A stretch of DNA of 64,000 nt from Agarophyton chilense (GCA_030374765.1 JARGXX010000121.1:62001-126000), one strand, 5' to 3'. Counted from the stretch's first letter, positions 42,075 to 53,660 are shown. Notes: a model not told the origin generated them from the sequence alone. Numbers and translations: made by a program.

Positions 42075-44260
42075 GCACCAGTGGGCGTCAGCCCTCTCCT
42101 GAAATGGCAAGAGAGGGGGAGCTGAAAAGCATCTAAAATACAACATGTGATGTACGCAACTTGTGCGTTTTGCACCCTATATAGTGATACCCAACATGCA
42201 ACTCTGAAGTAACGGTGCTGCAATTGAAAGGCGTCCAAACTGGACTCTCTCGCTGAATGCTCGTACTCAGAACTTAAGCTGCACCAACACAGAGAGCTTT
42301 CCAATGAAGCTTTTTTGGCATTTGACAGCCTTATGGTTGGAAAGATGGGCGGATCGATGTACGGAAGAACCACGGGGACACCACCGGGCGACGATTTATA
42401 TGTTGAACGGTAACACTAAGGCATTCACCTAGAACAAAATCGCCCGTTCTTATATTTATGCACACCTCTGCAAGCCTCGAATCGAGTATGAACTTTGCAG
42501 TTGTCGTTTGGTCTGGTTCAGAAGTGAGTTCCGTTCTAGAGGCGAGGGCGGATGATGCTAAGACGTACGCTTGGTAAATTGGGGTATCGATTGGTTGTAT
42601 GGGTGTTGCAAGTGCTGCTACATGTCATGGGTGTGAGCCACGTTGGCTTGTGGTTTCATTGCACGAAATGTCGGATGGTGATAGTCGTTGCAGTCTTCAT
42701 TGGTGTGGTTGCAGCACACGCCCAGTGATGAATGAAAGCGGCACAAAGATGTTAAGGAGGTTGGCGATTGCGGTAAGAAACGCGATGGATCAGTCGTCGC
42801 CTGTAAGAGGGAAGTCGTTGCGGGTTGTGTTGGCGTGAGACATAGCCGTCGTCCCTGGTGAAGCTGAACGAGATGAAGTGGGTTGATAAAGAGAGTGTAG
42901 ATCTTTGAAGAGGTGGGTAAACTCTTTGATCAAAGGGAGGTGAGTGGTCGTCATGATGTGTCCAAGGATCTGTGTACGACGAGTATTTGCAATGTTCAGC
43001 CATGAGAAATGTAATGGTTTTTATTTCGTCAGTGAGGTGTTCTAGAAGCGCGCGGAAATCCTATATATGCGCACTTTGTTAAGTGCCTAAATGAAGTCGT
43101 CTATGCCAGAATACGAGATGGTGTTGCTGTTCTTTTCTCGTGGTTTGAGGTATTGATGGTCTTAGTTTTAAGAAATGTTGAATTGGGTCGTACATTTTTG
43201 AAGGATATGACGGAAAACCGATGGAATTTCATGAGCAGTACGCCGAGAGTTTATGACGAAATACTGCTTAACACTGCGGCTAAGATGCGAAGTTTCTTGA
43301 CTATGTGCTGATCGATAGCTGAAAGGATTTGATGGCTCTGCGGAGTTTCCATGGAGGCGGATAGTGACTTTAGTGGTTGTCGCACATGCTTCTATCGCTA
43401 CGTGTCATTGGGCATGGTTTATAGGATTGAGTTAAGGGGAAGACGAGGAGCTTGGTTGTGGTATATTTGAAGTTTGGTAGGTTAACCTTGAGAAGTGTCT
43501 TGAGTTAGTGATTTTTGGCGGTGGTAATGGTGGGTGGCGTTGGCGAAAATCGTGTTAATGATGTTGCTTTTGTCCCGTCGGACACGACGGGCGATTCGGG
43601 GATCGATGTTTTAATTCATCGTGGGTTTGGTGTGGATAATGCGGGGGATCGGTAGGATTTGCTTTCGCACACCAATGAGTTGACGGGGGCTTTTCTTCAT
43701 TTGTAGCTCTTTCCGCCTGGCTATTGGCACCCGTTCATTAGTGTAAGCTGTTTGATATTGAATAGAGATTTCATTGCTTTACAGTGTGTGATTGATGCAT
43801 TGTTGAACTTACAAAGCGTACAGTGTTGGCTGTCTGATAACCGACCGAAAAAGAGTAATAACCCTTTAACCGTTGTAGTTGGCGCGAAAACAAGAAAAAG
43901 CTTCAAAATATAAAATGTCACAACGCATAATGAGAACACCAAAGTCCCTTGAATGTTATTGGTCGAGTTTCAATCAACTTCACATCGAGACCCTGATAAT
44001 CATCTCTGCTAGAGTCTCGCTAGCAGTGCAGAGAAAACTTGGAACATGTACGAAGGTAGTATCCTAGATATCAACACGCAATGACCGCTAATAATCAGTC
44101 ACACACGACTCTCGCCAGAATACGCAGATGCATACCGTGGGTACCAGGGATATCTAGAATTCAACCTTTCCCACAAATAAATAAATAAATTTCATCAAGA
44201 CCTGACATGAAATAGCTACGCGCCCATTTATAATCTGTACGACTAGAGTTCTGGAAGAAT
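42075..44260. other. Long gap without a gene
   Basis: No convincing reading frame. From about 42,840 to 43,720 the plus strand is G/T-rich with short frames. The last 200 bp before 44261 are AT-rich and probably hold the promoter of the hemerythrin-domain gene (several ATAAATAAAT-like runs near 44175-44200), which is inference. No LTR, tRNA or repeat pair is recognised. Confidence 0.4.
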
Positions 44261-47110
44261 ATGGTGCATCCTCCAAGTGAAGCTAAGGATCGAAAAAGAT
44301 ACACCCGCATCACCTTTAGGTATTCAATTAATGGCGACATTCTTCTGCTAGTTGCTATGAGTTCTGATGAAAAAAGACAACGTCATGGGTCAGCCCTACC
44401 TCCAAGCGTGTCGCTTTTGGAAGAGAGTACTGTGCCACAAGGCGTTGCGATGGAATCCACAACATACTCTTCGGAAACTATTAAGAGAAATGCACGGTCT
44501 GATATAATTCAAACGTCACAAGAAAACGAAAGGGACATCAGGCTCGCAGCTGAAAATCGGGAGCATTCCAAGCAGGGCAACTACAATAGCAACGATGAAA
44601 GACATTTCGGCAGTGCAGATAGATTCGTTCCAACAATGCCGTCGACACTTGCGAACCGCAACATAAATGTGCTTGATTTGGATGATTTCAGTGGTTCACA
44701 ATTTGTAAGCAATGATGCCGAACACGACCAAATGGAGGAAGAGGAAGGAAATGAGAAAAATAACACCAGTGTCCAATTCACAAATCAATTTTTACACATA
44801 GACGTCCCAGCTACGGGGTTGAAGGATGTGTCTCGTGTGAAGAAAGACCTGTATCACGACAGGGTTCAGGCTAAGAACGGTTTAATGAGTGGCTTGCACC
44901 GAGCAGTGAGTTCAATTAAAGTCTCAGATAGCCGAGCACGTGTCTTGAAAGGAAACTCCTTGACAAGTGCGCCATCTATGGAACGAACAAGATCTCCTCG
45001 GGATCCATCTGGAGTTACCAACATCCGCCAACTCTCTCGAATGCTGTCTTTCAAGAAGACGAAGTCATCTTCCTCAAGCACATACCAAGCAGGAGTTACT
45101 TCGGTTGTCGATTCTAACTGCATTTCACCGAATTCGAATATCCCACAAGAACGCAGTTCTTCTCAAGAAGCGGTCCCGACTTCTCGACATTCAAGAAGCC
45201 AGATTGACGCAAAATGCAACACTCTACGTGCCGAAGAGGTGGGGCCTGGAAACGAACAGAAGGCAGGAACCCAACTGCTTAATAGCACCACCCAAACATC
45301 TGATAGATCTTTAATTCAGCGGCAGAGAGAAGGTACCACACAGAAGCCATCTGATAGGCGACAAACCATTCGCCGGATTGGACGCAATATATCCATAAGC
45401 CGTAAAGGGCAGAGAACTACTTACTGTGGTGGTGCAGAGGTAAATCGCACAAACGCTCACAATATATCTTCCGGCACCACTGACGGGCCTCAGCAGTGTG
45501 ATGTCTGTTCCTCAGAAGTTCCGAGGGGCGGAAGACCTTCCAGCAACACCCACAGGCCTCGGCCGTGTGGTCTTTGTTCCCCAGAGGTTCCGAGAACGGG
45601 CGGAAGATCTAGTCTCAATCAAGTGGGTCGTTTGTTGTCGCTTAATCGTCGAAAAGCACATGAGAGCATGAAGAATCGGAGGTATCAGCATGACGCAGGC
45701 TGTAAAAAGAGTCAAGTTAAGGAAGAGGTGTCGTTCAAAAAAGGCAAACATTCGTCTTTGGCTGCTATAGGACGTGCGATTTCACTATCCCGAGGCAAGT
45801 CGGCAATCAAGAAGCTAGATCAGGGCCCTATCCACGACGTTCAGTCTGGCATTGCCAGCTCTGGAATTGATTCCAAGTCAAACCCACACGCTCAAGAAAT
45901 CAGCGAAGAAAAACAGAATCAATTGCTGGCGGGAACGAAAGCCATCTCGGTACTGCCAGATTCTCGGAGATTGAAGGCAAATGTGGCGATCTTCGATGGC
46001 ATAGAAAACTGCATCGAATCCGTTTCTAAAGATGATGGAATGCCCAATCCAAAGCTTAAGACCATAAGCCGCATGTTTTCTTTGTCGAGACATTCTATCA
46101 CGACGGCACGCCCCTCATCGACATCCAGCATTGACAAAAATGACGAACGCTTCGAAAAAATTCAGGCTGCAGGTGCAGTGTCGCGATCTCCAAAGATGAA
46201 AAAGGAAACCGACTATGAACCCAAACTAAACGCGATTTTTGGTAAGGTCATTCTCTCGGAGATGACTACGGGACAGGAAGAGTGTACTCGGTACGCTAGA
46301 GACTCAGCGCACCTTCGTGTACCAGTCATCACTCTGGGAAAATACGCAGGACCGGTATCCCGTTCACATTGGCACACTGATGTTTTCACATTGCCCCATA
46401 ATGCAGTGAGAAGAGAATGTATTGACTTGTATGATATACTTGTTTCCATATCTCAAACGAGCAAAAGTACTGCCGCCGAAGACATCGACGACTTTGAACA
46501 ATGGTGGTCAGTAGCATATGAATTCTTCAAGTTTTACTTCGAGCTAGAACGCCGTATTTTGTTTCCTTGGGTAGACTCTGCCGGCTCTCACGAACGGGAG
46601 GTACAATCAGCTCTCAGAAAAATGAGAGGGATGAACGACAAGTTGCAAGAACATTTAGCCGTTGTGGACCGAGTGTGGAACGAAAAGACTTTTAAATCTC
46701 GGGAAGAAATGTTTGCGATGTTATACAAAGCAGTGGACAGTTTTGTTCCTCGCCTTTTAAACTACTTTGAAGATCAGGAAGTGCTTTTACCTGCTATTGT
46801 TCAAAATTATTACAAAGCCGAGGAACGTGCGCGCATAGGTAAGGAAATCGCAGCTCTATTAATTGGAGAGGGATCACGCAAGAATAGAGATGCACCCAAT
46901 CACCGGTTAGTGCTCTTGATTCGTTGGATGGACAACCCGAAGTTGGTACGCACATGGACAAGTCGATACCTGAACAGTTGGGCAAGAAATATGTATCCGA
47001 AATGGTACGAGATGTTTGAAGTCCAGCATTACCGCATTGTTAAAACATTCCAAACTCGTCGGAAGCTCTTAGAAGCAGCATTAGACCGCGAAGCACCTGG
47101 TGTCGCGTAA
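44261..47110 (+). CDS. Large protein with C-terminal hemerythrin-like domain and repeated R-x-x-S motifs
   Basis: 949 codons, no intron visible. An alternative start is Met33 (44357). Residues 1-690 are low-complexity, Ser/Lys/Arg-rich and probably disordered. They contain five copies of a motif close to I-G/S-R-x-L/I-S-L-S-R: about residues 256-265, 371-381, 454-463, 502-511 and 601-610, with a weaker one near 212-220. Two adjacent copies of a C-x2-C-S-x-E-V-P-R unit lie at 413-423 and 436-445. Residues 703-850 read as an HHE/hemerythrin helical bundle: LPHNAVRRECIDLYDIL, FYFELERRILFPW, LQEHLAVVDRV and LLNYFEDQEVLLP supply His and Glu at metal-ligand spacing. Such domains bind a di-iron centre for O2 or redox sensing; the exact role here is unknown. 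Convergent with NAD kinase, 203 bp apart. Confidence 0.8.
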   Translation: MVHPPSEAKDRKRYTRITFRYSINGDILLLVAMSSDEKRQRHGSALPPSVSLLEESTVPQGVAMESTTYSSETIKRNARSDIIQTSQENERDIRLAAENREHSKQGNYNSNDERHFGSADRFVPTMPSTLANRNINVLDLDDFSGSQFVSNDAEHDQMEEEEGNEKNNTSVQFTNQFLHIDVPATGLKDVSRVKKDLYHDRVQAKNGLMSGLHRAVSSIKVSDSRARVLKGNSLTSAPSMERTRSPRDPSGVTNIRQLSRMLSFKKTKSSSSSTYQAGVTSVVDSNCISPNSNIPQERSSSQEAVPTSRHSRSQIDAKCNTLRAEEVGPGNEQKAGTQLLNSTTQTSDRSLIQRQREGTTQKPSDRRQTIRRIGRNISISRKGQRTTYCGGAEVNRTNAHNISSGTTDGPQQCDVCSSEVPRGGRPSSNTHRPRPCGLCSPEVPRTGGRSSLNQVGRLLSLNRRKAHESMKNRRYQHDAGCKKSQVKEEVSFKKGKHSSLAAIGRAISLSRGKSAIKKLDQGPIHDVQSGIASSGIDSKSNPHAQEISEEKQNQLLAGTKAISVLPDSRRLKANVAIFDGIENCIESVSKDDGMPNPKLKTISRMFSLSRHSITTARPSSTSSIDKNDERFEKIQAAGAVSRSPKMKKETDYEPKLNAIFGKVILSEMTTGQEECTRYARDSAHLRVPVITLGKYAGPVSRSHWHTDVFTLPHNAVRRECIDLYDILVSISQTSKSTAAEDIDDFEQWWSVAYEFFKFYFELERRILFPWVDSAGSHEREVQSALRKMRGMNDKLQEHLAVVDRVWNEKTFKSREEMFAMLYKAVDSFVPRLLNYFEDQEVLLPAIVQNYYKAEERARIGKEIAALLIGEGSRKNRDAPNHRLVLLIRWMDNPKLVRTWTSRYLNSWARNMYPKWYEMFEVQHYRIVKTFQTRRKLLEAALDREAPGVA

Positions 47111-47313
47111 CGTGAGTTGGTTTTCACAAAACACCTTGTCCTGACGCGGACGAAAATTCTAGCGTATTTCTGAACCAATCGCACCCCAAACACCGTAACT
47201 AGAGATAATTCGGAGGAGCAATATAGTACATTAGAAAAGAATATTCCTAGTTGGACTGTTGTATAGGTGCAATGATGAAATCTCTAATCCCATGCACTAC
47301 TCTTCTACTCAAT

Positions 47314-48483
47314 CTAATCAGTAATTTCTTGTTCGCTTTCGCGGGCCTTCTCGCCCTGAATCACTCGGTCATTCCACCTTAGACACTGGCTTACGCTTGC
47401 AAACCAGTCGCTCGTGGCATCCTTTTTGTTGAAAGTAGGTACCGCCCACGGGGAAACACTGATAATCACTTTGTCACCTTTCATCAATTCCATTCTATGT
47501 CTTCCATCAAAACTGACCCACGCAGTAGCCCTTGAGTCTTTAGGGACTTGTATCTGCAATGTCACATGATCTGGGAACAGAACTGGACGAAAAGATAGAG
47601 AATGGGGACAAATTGGAGTGAAAAGAATCGCCGGCACACTGGGGTGTACCATGCTACCTCCTGATGATAAAGAGTATGCTGTAGAACCTGTTGGTGTCGC
47701 AATGATCAGCCCATCGCCCTGAACGCGTGTCACGGGACATTCGTCTGCTAAGACCTCCAAATTTGAAAGATATGGCGCTGGGCCTCGATCGATAACTAAC
47801 TCGTTTAGAACGTGGAATTCTTGTATTCCGCACGCTGGTCCGTCAGCCAATTCATTGTGATGGAAGTTGTGAACGCATGCGTAACGAGATTCGCAACGCA
47901 GGACGATACATTTCAGACGCATTCGAGGAGTCACTTTCTTATTGTCACCTCCAAGGATTGCAGATACATCTTGTTTGAAACTGGAAAAATCGAATGGTGT
48001 GAGAAAGCCTAGCGACCCCATATTAAAAGGAACAAATGGGGGGACTCGTGTAGGGAAAAACTTGTGAAGAACGTGAAATATGAGACCGTCTCCTCCAAGG
48101 CAGATCACAAGATCGACATCTGAAGCTTCGTATTCCGAAGAAACGTGTTCATATTCACCACTCAACGCTGGTCCAACGGTGGCCGTCGATATTGGACAAA
48201 ACTGTGAAAGGGCTTTGTCCACTGCGACTAGAACGTCTGATTGGGACGATAGATACTTCAGCAGTTGCGGCAATGCAGCTAGCGCCCTGCTGGAATTTGG
48301 TGTGGCGGCGACCAGGATTAGACGCGGTTTGCTGGTCAAAGAAACGGAAAAGGGACGGCGATGAAGTTTTTGATGATGCTCTCGTGAAAAATCTGCTCCA
48401 TCGGCATATCGATTTTGGTGTTTCCGTGTCGGTGAACATACTCGCTGATCTTCTGGAAAGATTTTCCAAGTATTTTCTGCCAT
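47314..48483 (-). CDS. NADK: NAD kinase
   Basis: Phosphorylates NAD to NADP using ATP. 389 codons from ATG 48483 (MAENTWKIF); an open frame extends upstream to 48639 but has only a TTG there. After a basic, variable N-terminus of about 55 residues, the kinase fold shows VDLVICLGGDGLIFHV (GGDG at about residues 130-133, ATP/phosphate binding), PFNMGSLGFLTPF, LNELVIDRG (about 227-234) and the signature GDGLIIATPTGSTAYSLSSG (from about 256). C-terminal strands include SFDGRHRMELMKGD. All key motifs are intact and no intron is evident. Cytosolic or plastid location cannot be decided; the basic N-terminus could be a weak transit peptide. Confidence 0.95.
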   Translation of the reverse strand: MAENTWKIFPEDQRVCSPTRKHQNRYADGADFSREHHQKLHRRPFSVSLTSKPRLILVAATPNSSRALAALPQLLKYLSSQSDVLVAVDKALSQFCPISTATVGPALSGEYEHVSSEYEASDVDLVICLGGDGLIFHVLHKFFPTRVPPFVPFNMGSLGFLTPFDFSSFKQDVSAILGGDNKKVTPRMRLKCIVLRCESRYACVHNFHHNELADGPACGIQEFHVLNELVIDRGPAPYLSNLEVLADECPVTRVQGDGLIIATPTGSTAYSLSSGGSMVHPSVPAILFTPICPHSLSFRPVLFPDHVTLQIQVPKDSRATAWVSFDGRHRMELMKGDKVIISVSPWAVPTFNKKDATSDWFASVSQCLRWNDRVIQGEKARESEQEITD

Positions 48484-49938
48484 GACGGTCTTCCAGTTAT
48501 TATTGCTCAGCACTGCTCGTATGATGTGTTGTGGGCAACGCAACTCTGCAACAATCTGACGAATGAAAAAATTTGTCGAGCAGAAAGTCAAATCAGCGAT
48601 CGACCAAAGATATCGGACGCGAAACCCAACTACAGCCAACCCTTAACCCCTTTTCACTGAACATCACGCAAACATCATATCCTAACATATTTATATCTGC
48701 CCTAAACCTGTCCTTCCAGCCTTGATGGGACTCCTGAAAACTGAATTTGTGGAGGCCCAACTTCTGGCACTACTGTCCAAAGATACAATACACAAATTGT
48801 GCGTTCGCGCGGAAATACACATTAGATTTCTGTAACTGTTTACCATGTAATGCCTTACAAAAATTTTAATTCCTTGTTTCATAAGTGACTGCGTATGATG
48901 CGATTTCGTGCAATAGCGCTTCAGTGTCGAGGGTTCTCGGAGAGCCTCCATCATGCCCTTGAGAAACGTATGAGCAGTTCGTCTTCAAACTCGCGCAGAC
49001 AAACATAGGAACTTTTAGCTCGCGTAGACACTTTAAAACAACAGAAACCATTGAGTACATGAAGCGATGCAATCTAGGCCACAATACCAAAGCGGACAAA
49101 AATTGTGTGCGCCACAACACACTGAAACACTATTGCATCTATTTACCATAACGGTCAGTTTAGTATAAAAGAACGCGCCACATTCAAAACGAAAAACATC
49201 TGCCCTCCCGTGGTGCATATGGCAGTCGTAAATGTTTTGCTGAGTGCACATTAATGCAGTAAATCGGCGCCTTGCACTCAAGCGAAAGAATCAGCACATA
49301 ATAAACCGTTCCGGAGACGGACGGAAAACGGAGTCTCCGGCGGTAGGTTTTTCCGCCAGTTCCTCTGCCTCGCGACTGCACTGCACAATACGCGAGTTGA
49401 CTCAACTTTTTCTGTATTTCTCGGGACAAGCGGTTGGGAACCGCTTGTCCAAACCGTAAACCCAACACTTGTATCCAATTTTTGGACCAAAATGAACCCC
49501 AATCGTTTTCACAAATACCGAAAGCCGGTCTAAAAGTTTTAGTCTACCCAAAATCCAACAAGTTTTGGGCCAGCGCCCTAAAAGCCTCCTCACGTCCTAA
49601 TTCTCATCGCCTGCCCTCTGTTTCACCGAAAAGGGTACGCACCCTCTTTTGACGATGTGCATCAAATCTCTACCAAACCTCGTTGTGTGCGTTGCCCGTG
49701 TCTTCCAATTTTTTGCGCCAACTATCTATGTGGCGATAAAAACAACTGCTGGACGTCCAAATGGTGACAAACATAGGCTTGTGTACAGCAAACCTTGCGA
49801 GCTGTTGTCAAATGTCTGAAATCTTGCAGCGAAGATTGGACTGCACACAAATTGGTCCATATATTAGCAACTATAGGCATCGTCGAAGGCATTTGAAAGC
49901 CACTAACCATTTTACGCCTAATCTCTAACTGTTGTGCG
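48484..49938. other. Gap upstream of NAD kinase with inverted repeats
   Basis: No gene. The first 300 bp probably contain the NAD kinase promoter. Around 49300-49450 there is a cluster of short perfect inverted repeats (listed separately). Elsewhere only short, inconsistent frames occur. Confidence 0.4.
49311..49450. repeat. Cluster of inverted repeats
   Basis: Three hairpins in 140 bp: CCGGAGAC (49311-49318) with GTCTCCGG (49333-49340); GTTGA-C-TCAAC near 49397-49407; and GGACAAGCGGTT (49424-49435) with AACCGCTTGTCC (49439-49450) around GGG. It could be part of a small inverted-repeat transposon, a structured RNA or a protein-binding site. No target duplication was identified. Confidence 0.5.
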
Positions 49939-50679
49939 ATGCGCACACTATTGAACAAACATCAGGAGAACACTGAGAAAAGAAAAGAATTCAATAGCTC
50001 TAACCATTGGAAAGGGAAGAATATGACATGGAATGATGAGAATACTCAGGCGTTCGTCCGTGCTGCAGCGGCTGTGTGTACTGATTCGGGAACTGAATCA
50101 AGCATGTCAAGGGATGACCTTGATCCAAGAATTAGAGCTCTTTTTATCAAGGACAAAACCCGATCTCGAGAATCATGCCATTTGAATGGTACTGGATGTG
50201 AAATGGATTACAGAAGGTCGGATGGGCGTTGGGCGGATGGTTCTGGAAAGATCTGGGACAGGGTTTAGAAAGAATGTACTAGATTCAAAGCATGGTTTGA
50301 CAGAATTGTAGCCATGAAACTAACGGGAAATTTTGCTAAAGACCATTTAGTACGATGTGCGGAGTTGGTTTAGAATGGCGGTAGCTACTCTATGTCGCAT
50401 CTTTAAGATTGCGTGCGAAACCCAAACTACCGCATAAGGAAACATTTCCAGTTTAGGAAGGCGTTCCAGTTTTTAAACGAGCACACAATCATAATACAAG
50501 CAAGTGGTATTAAAGAGTTGCGGGAAAAAAGAGAAGTGCAATTATTGCGGCCAGTGGAAACAAAGAAAGCGAAAAAACTGAAGGAAGAGAAGGCAAGAAC
50601 TGCAAAAAATTATTCCGAAGATTTTGAGGATTCTGTTCGTCGTAATAAAAATAATCCTGTCCCATTTGGTGTCATATAG
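49939..50679 (+). pseudogene. Decayed host gene, possibly a SANT/Myb-like transposase-associated protein
   Basis: One plus-strand frame spans 741 bp with three in-frame stops (after IWDRV near 50268, after CAELV near 50370, and near 50405). It reads MTWNDENTQAFVRAAAAVCT..., then RFKAWFDRIVAMKLTGNF, YRIRKHFQFRKAFQFLNEH and a Lys/Glu-rich tail. The order (charged head, W-F-x-x motif, F-R-F-x-x-A-F-x-x-L block, basic coil) resembles plant NAM-associated/SANT-like proteins of Harbinger elements, but the match is weak. Confidence 0.35.
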
Positions 50680-50805
50680 TGGCAGAAGGGCTGACCTTTG
50701 AGGTTTTCAATATACTACACCGACCTTGTAGGTGATGGATGCGAGGGATCATCGGCCATACAGCTCCGGGCGAGCTACCACCTAGGTGTTGTCAGCCACG
50801 TGTAG

Positions 50806-51302
50806 TGTTGACATGTACCTTCTGGTTGAGTAATTGTTAGTAATTGTAATGGTAATTATCTTTATTCTAGTACAGTAGTAGAGTGGCCACCTGGAACTGT
50901 AGCCAGTGCTGGCCAGGTCTCTGACACTAGGTCAGAGACTGTGCCTTGCTGGTACCTCCCGGGTGATCTGGAGAGTGCAGTCCACAGCATATAGGGAACT
51001 GCACCTCCTCGACCCTAGTCTGATAAAGACAGGCACCACTTGGGTCACAACTATACCTTTTGGTTCATTGTTTCTCAACTATCACATAGGTTTTACCGTG
51101 CGTGGACGCCTACCATCGTTCACCTACATGGTGTAGGCTAGTTGCCCCGCCGTTTGCCCCTGCGGGTTTTCGCGGTGCCCTGTTACCATCAAGGTTTTTC
51201 ACGTCTACCTTCTAAGGTTGAGCGTCACCACGCTCTTCACGGCTGAGCGTCACTATGCTCCCGAGACAAGACAGTAGATACCCCAGAGGTGATTGTACGA
51301 CA
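50806..51302 (+). repeat. Element D 5' LTR
   Basis: Starts TGTTGACATGTACC and ends GATTGTACGACA, followed by TTT and the primer site. A GAGCGTCAC-CACGCTC / GAGCGTCAC-TATGCTC short repeat lies near its end. It is a different LTR family from A/B and C. Confidence 0.75.
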
Positions 51303-51305
51303 TTT

Positions 51306-51323
51306 TGGTCTCCCGACTTAGAA
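51306..51323 (+). promoter_or_regulatory. Element D primer-binding site
   Basis: TGGTCTCCCGACTTAGAA, identical over 17 bases to element A's site. Confidence 0.75.
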
Positions 51324-51449
51324 AGTATTTTTAGGTTTTGTCGTAGCTTTACAGTTCACACGAGATTCCGAGAAGGATTGGACGTTTGTACACCTATTTG
51401 GTTTCAGAAAATCCCGCAAAGCAATACAGGATACCACTATTCGTCACAA

Positions 51450-53396
51450 ATGGAACGACCTAAAAGGAATACGCGTGGTGCGAGCGCCCGGCCGAGCCAT
51501 AAAGGTCATAAAGAAGCCCTATCGGCTCAACCGATTCTGGAAAACCCCGAGGAGCTGCTCCGGCACCCTCCGGACAAAACCGTAAATGTACATGGTCCGC
51601 CGCCTATGGCAACGGAACCTCAGAGGGAATTACCAATTGAGGTTGCAGCGAAGGAGCTATGGCCTCAGCTCGAAGAGCGAGCGAAAGCGCTCGTCACCCT
51701 CGCGGTCGAAGATGCATTAACCTTAAAGGAGAAGTCGGATACCCGGATGGTTCCGCCCTCAATGGACGTCGATGCATTTACCCGTATTGTGATTGACCGA
51801 GCAGCTCAAGAGCTATCGGACAGGATACCTGAAATGGTGAAACAGTATCTCTTTACAGATGCTAGGGAGCATGTTTACCGCGCTGTGCAAGACCTTTCGG
51901 TTTCCGAGGGATTCGCAGAATCCCGACCTACACAGGTGAACATCGCAAAGCGCATACCACAAGTTTTTCAAATGGGTCATTCCACCCATTCCAAACACTT
52001 ACCTACTGATAGTGAGTATCTACAAGGTCCAAGGCAGAGTCAAGAGGTCCCGGGGAAGGTAGATCCTCAAGACATCTATCTGCCATCAATTACTGGTTTC
52101 GTTCAAAAGGATGCCCATGGAGGTGGTCCCAAGGACGATTCGTCTGACTCGTTGGATAAGCGACGAAGGAACCGAAAAGGGAAGAAGCGGAGGCCGAAAA
52201 TGGGAAAGAATCGAGAGTATGATTCTGACCCCGACTCGTCAGACTCCAGTTCCGATACGAGTTCATCGTCGGATGATGAACATAAAGGTAAGAAGGAGAA
52301 GAAACCGAACAGGTCGACCAAGAAGTCGTCGAAAAAAAACTGAAAGGGTAAAAAGTGATACAATGAGTCGCCCGACTCTGAGTCGGACACCGAAATGGAC
52401 CTGGAGGTGCACCAACCGTTGAACGATATGTTCACAAAAGCGGTTGATTACAGGACTTATCGGTTGAGCAACAAGTCGTCTGATTACACCCAAGAGGTTG
52501 CTCAGAAGATTACTAAGCACCGCAAGAAGCTCAGCTTCCAAATAGGTGACACAACCTTCACATGTACGGATCCTATTGCGGTAATTGAGTTTCTACAGAA
52601 GTTCAAGCTTGCATGTGACCAAAATGGGTTTTCCGAGGGCGCTGCTATGTGGCTACTTCAGTTATATCTGAAAGGACAAGCATACTACTTGCTGCAGGGT
52701 AGGCTCCGTGGCAATACCTTAGCGATGGATGAGGATGGCACAGAGATGTTGGAGTCATACCCAGAAGTGGTCAATTTCCTATTGGAAACATACGCCACCG
52801 TTGAGGTTATCCAAGAGGCTTATTTGGAAGTCCTCGCCTACCATCAAAGGTCTGGGAAAACCGAATCGGAGTTTTCGCTCGCGCTGTGGAATCTGGCAAC
52901 CCGCTGTTGTAATGTATTCACTACCTTTCGGTTAAAGTCGTTATTCGCCGACAATGTTGACAAAGCGATACGTTACCAGGTACGCAACTACCTGGCCACT
53001 AACCGAAAGGTAGACTACAATGGGCTGGCTCGATACTCTCAGGGCCTTAGAGATACCCTTCGGCTGGGAAAGAGACCAGCCGTGCCTCCAACCTCGAAGG
53101 ATAAACCGAAAAGGTCGGTCTTGGAAATTGAAGATACCACAACCTCAGAGGGTAGCTCGCACCTCGAAGTACCTACAGGGACCGCTACCCACTTGGTAGC
53201 GACCCAGGGGCGGCTCTCGAAACCTTCGACGGTAGCAAATTGGTCGTCAACTCGTACACCAAACTCTTTACAATCGCCGCCAAGTTCGGTGAGCTCGCAT
53301 ATGATGCCAGGAGCGAGCTCCCATAACTCGCCACCCACATCCTACGCCACTGCTCCTACCAACCAGGTTTCGATGCCCCCCTCAATGGTAACGTGA
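51450..53396 (+). pseudogene. gag: Element D gag
   Basis: ATG 51450 (MERPKRNTRGASARPSH) is chosen because it follows the leader and resembles the C gag start; the frame is open upstream to 51255. A helical region (residues about 65-170) is followed by a basic block RRRNRKGKKRRPKMGK and a Ser/Asp run. Two stops lie at 52341-52370. In the same frame the capsid part continues from 52395: FLQKFKLACDQNGFSEGAAM, EMLESYPEVVNFLLETYATV and LAYHQRSGKTESEF. The Ser/Pro-rich end stops at 53396, and a CCHC knuckle follows in another frame. Confidence 0.8.
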
Positions 53397-53660
53397 GACC
53401 CCCAAACTGGAGGCCTCGTTTGCTGGTTTTGCCTCGCGGCAGACCATTTGGCAAACAATTGCGCTAACTTACCTCCAGGGATGAGAGACCAGTTGATTCC
53501 GGCTCGCATGCAGAATCACCAACGTCTCTATGGGTCTTCAACGCAAGCACCAAATAGGGTTCAGCCCCGTACCCCGGTACAGGTCAATACCATCGAGGAA
53601 ACACCAAAGCTGGACTCAACTCCTACCGTACAGGAAGAAAACACCGAGTGGTTGGCGTAA
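53397..53660 (+). pseudogene. gag: Element D zinc knuckle
   Basis: Just after the gag stop, the sequence reads GGLVCWFCLAADHLANNCAN, a canonical C-x2-C-x4-H-x4-C knuckle for RNA packaging, leading into an open piece ending near 53660. Confidence 0.75.

Noticed and set aside
41807..42373. A 188-codon minus-strand protein
   Set aside because: It runs through the copia 5' LTR and primer site into flanking DNA; an artefact of an open frame in the LTR.
48484..48639. NAD kinase starting 52 codons upstream
   Set aside because: The upstream extension begins at TTG, while an ATG at 48483 leaves a complete kinase; there is no evidence for the longer form.
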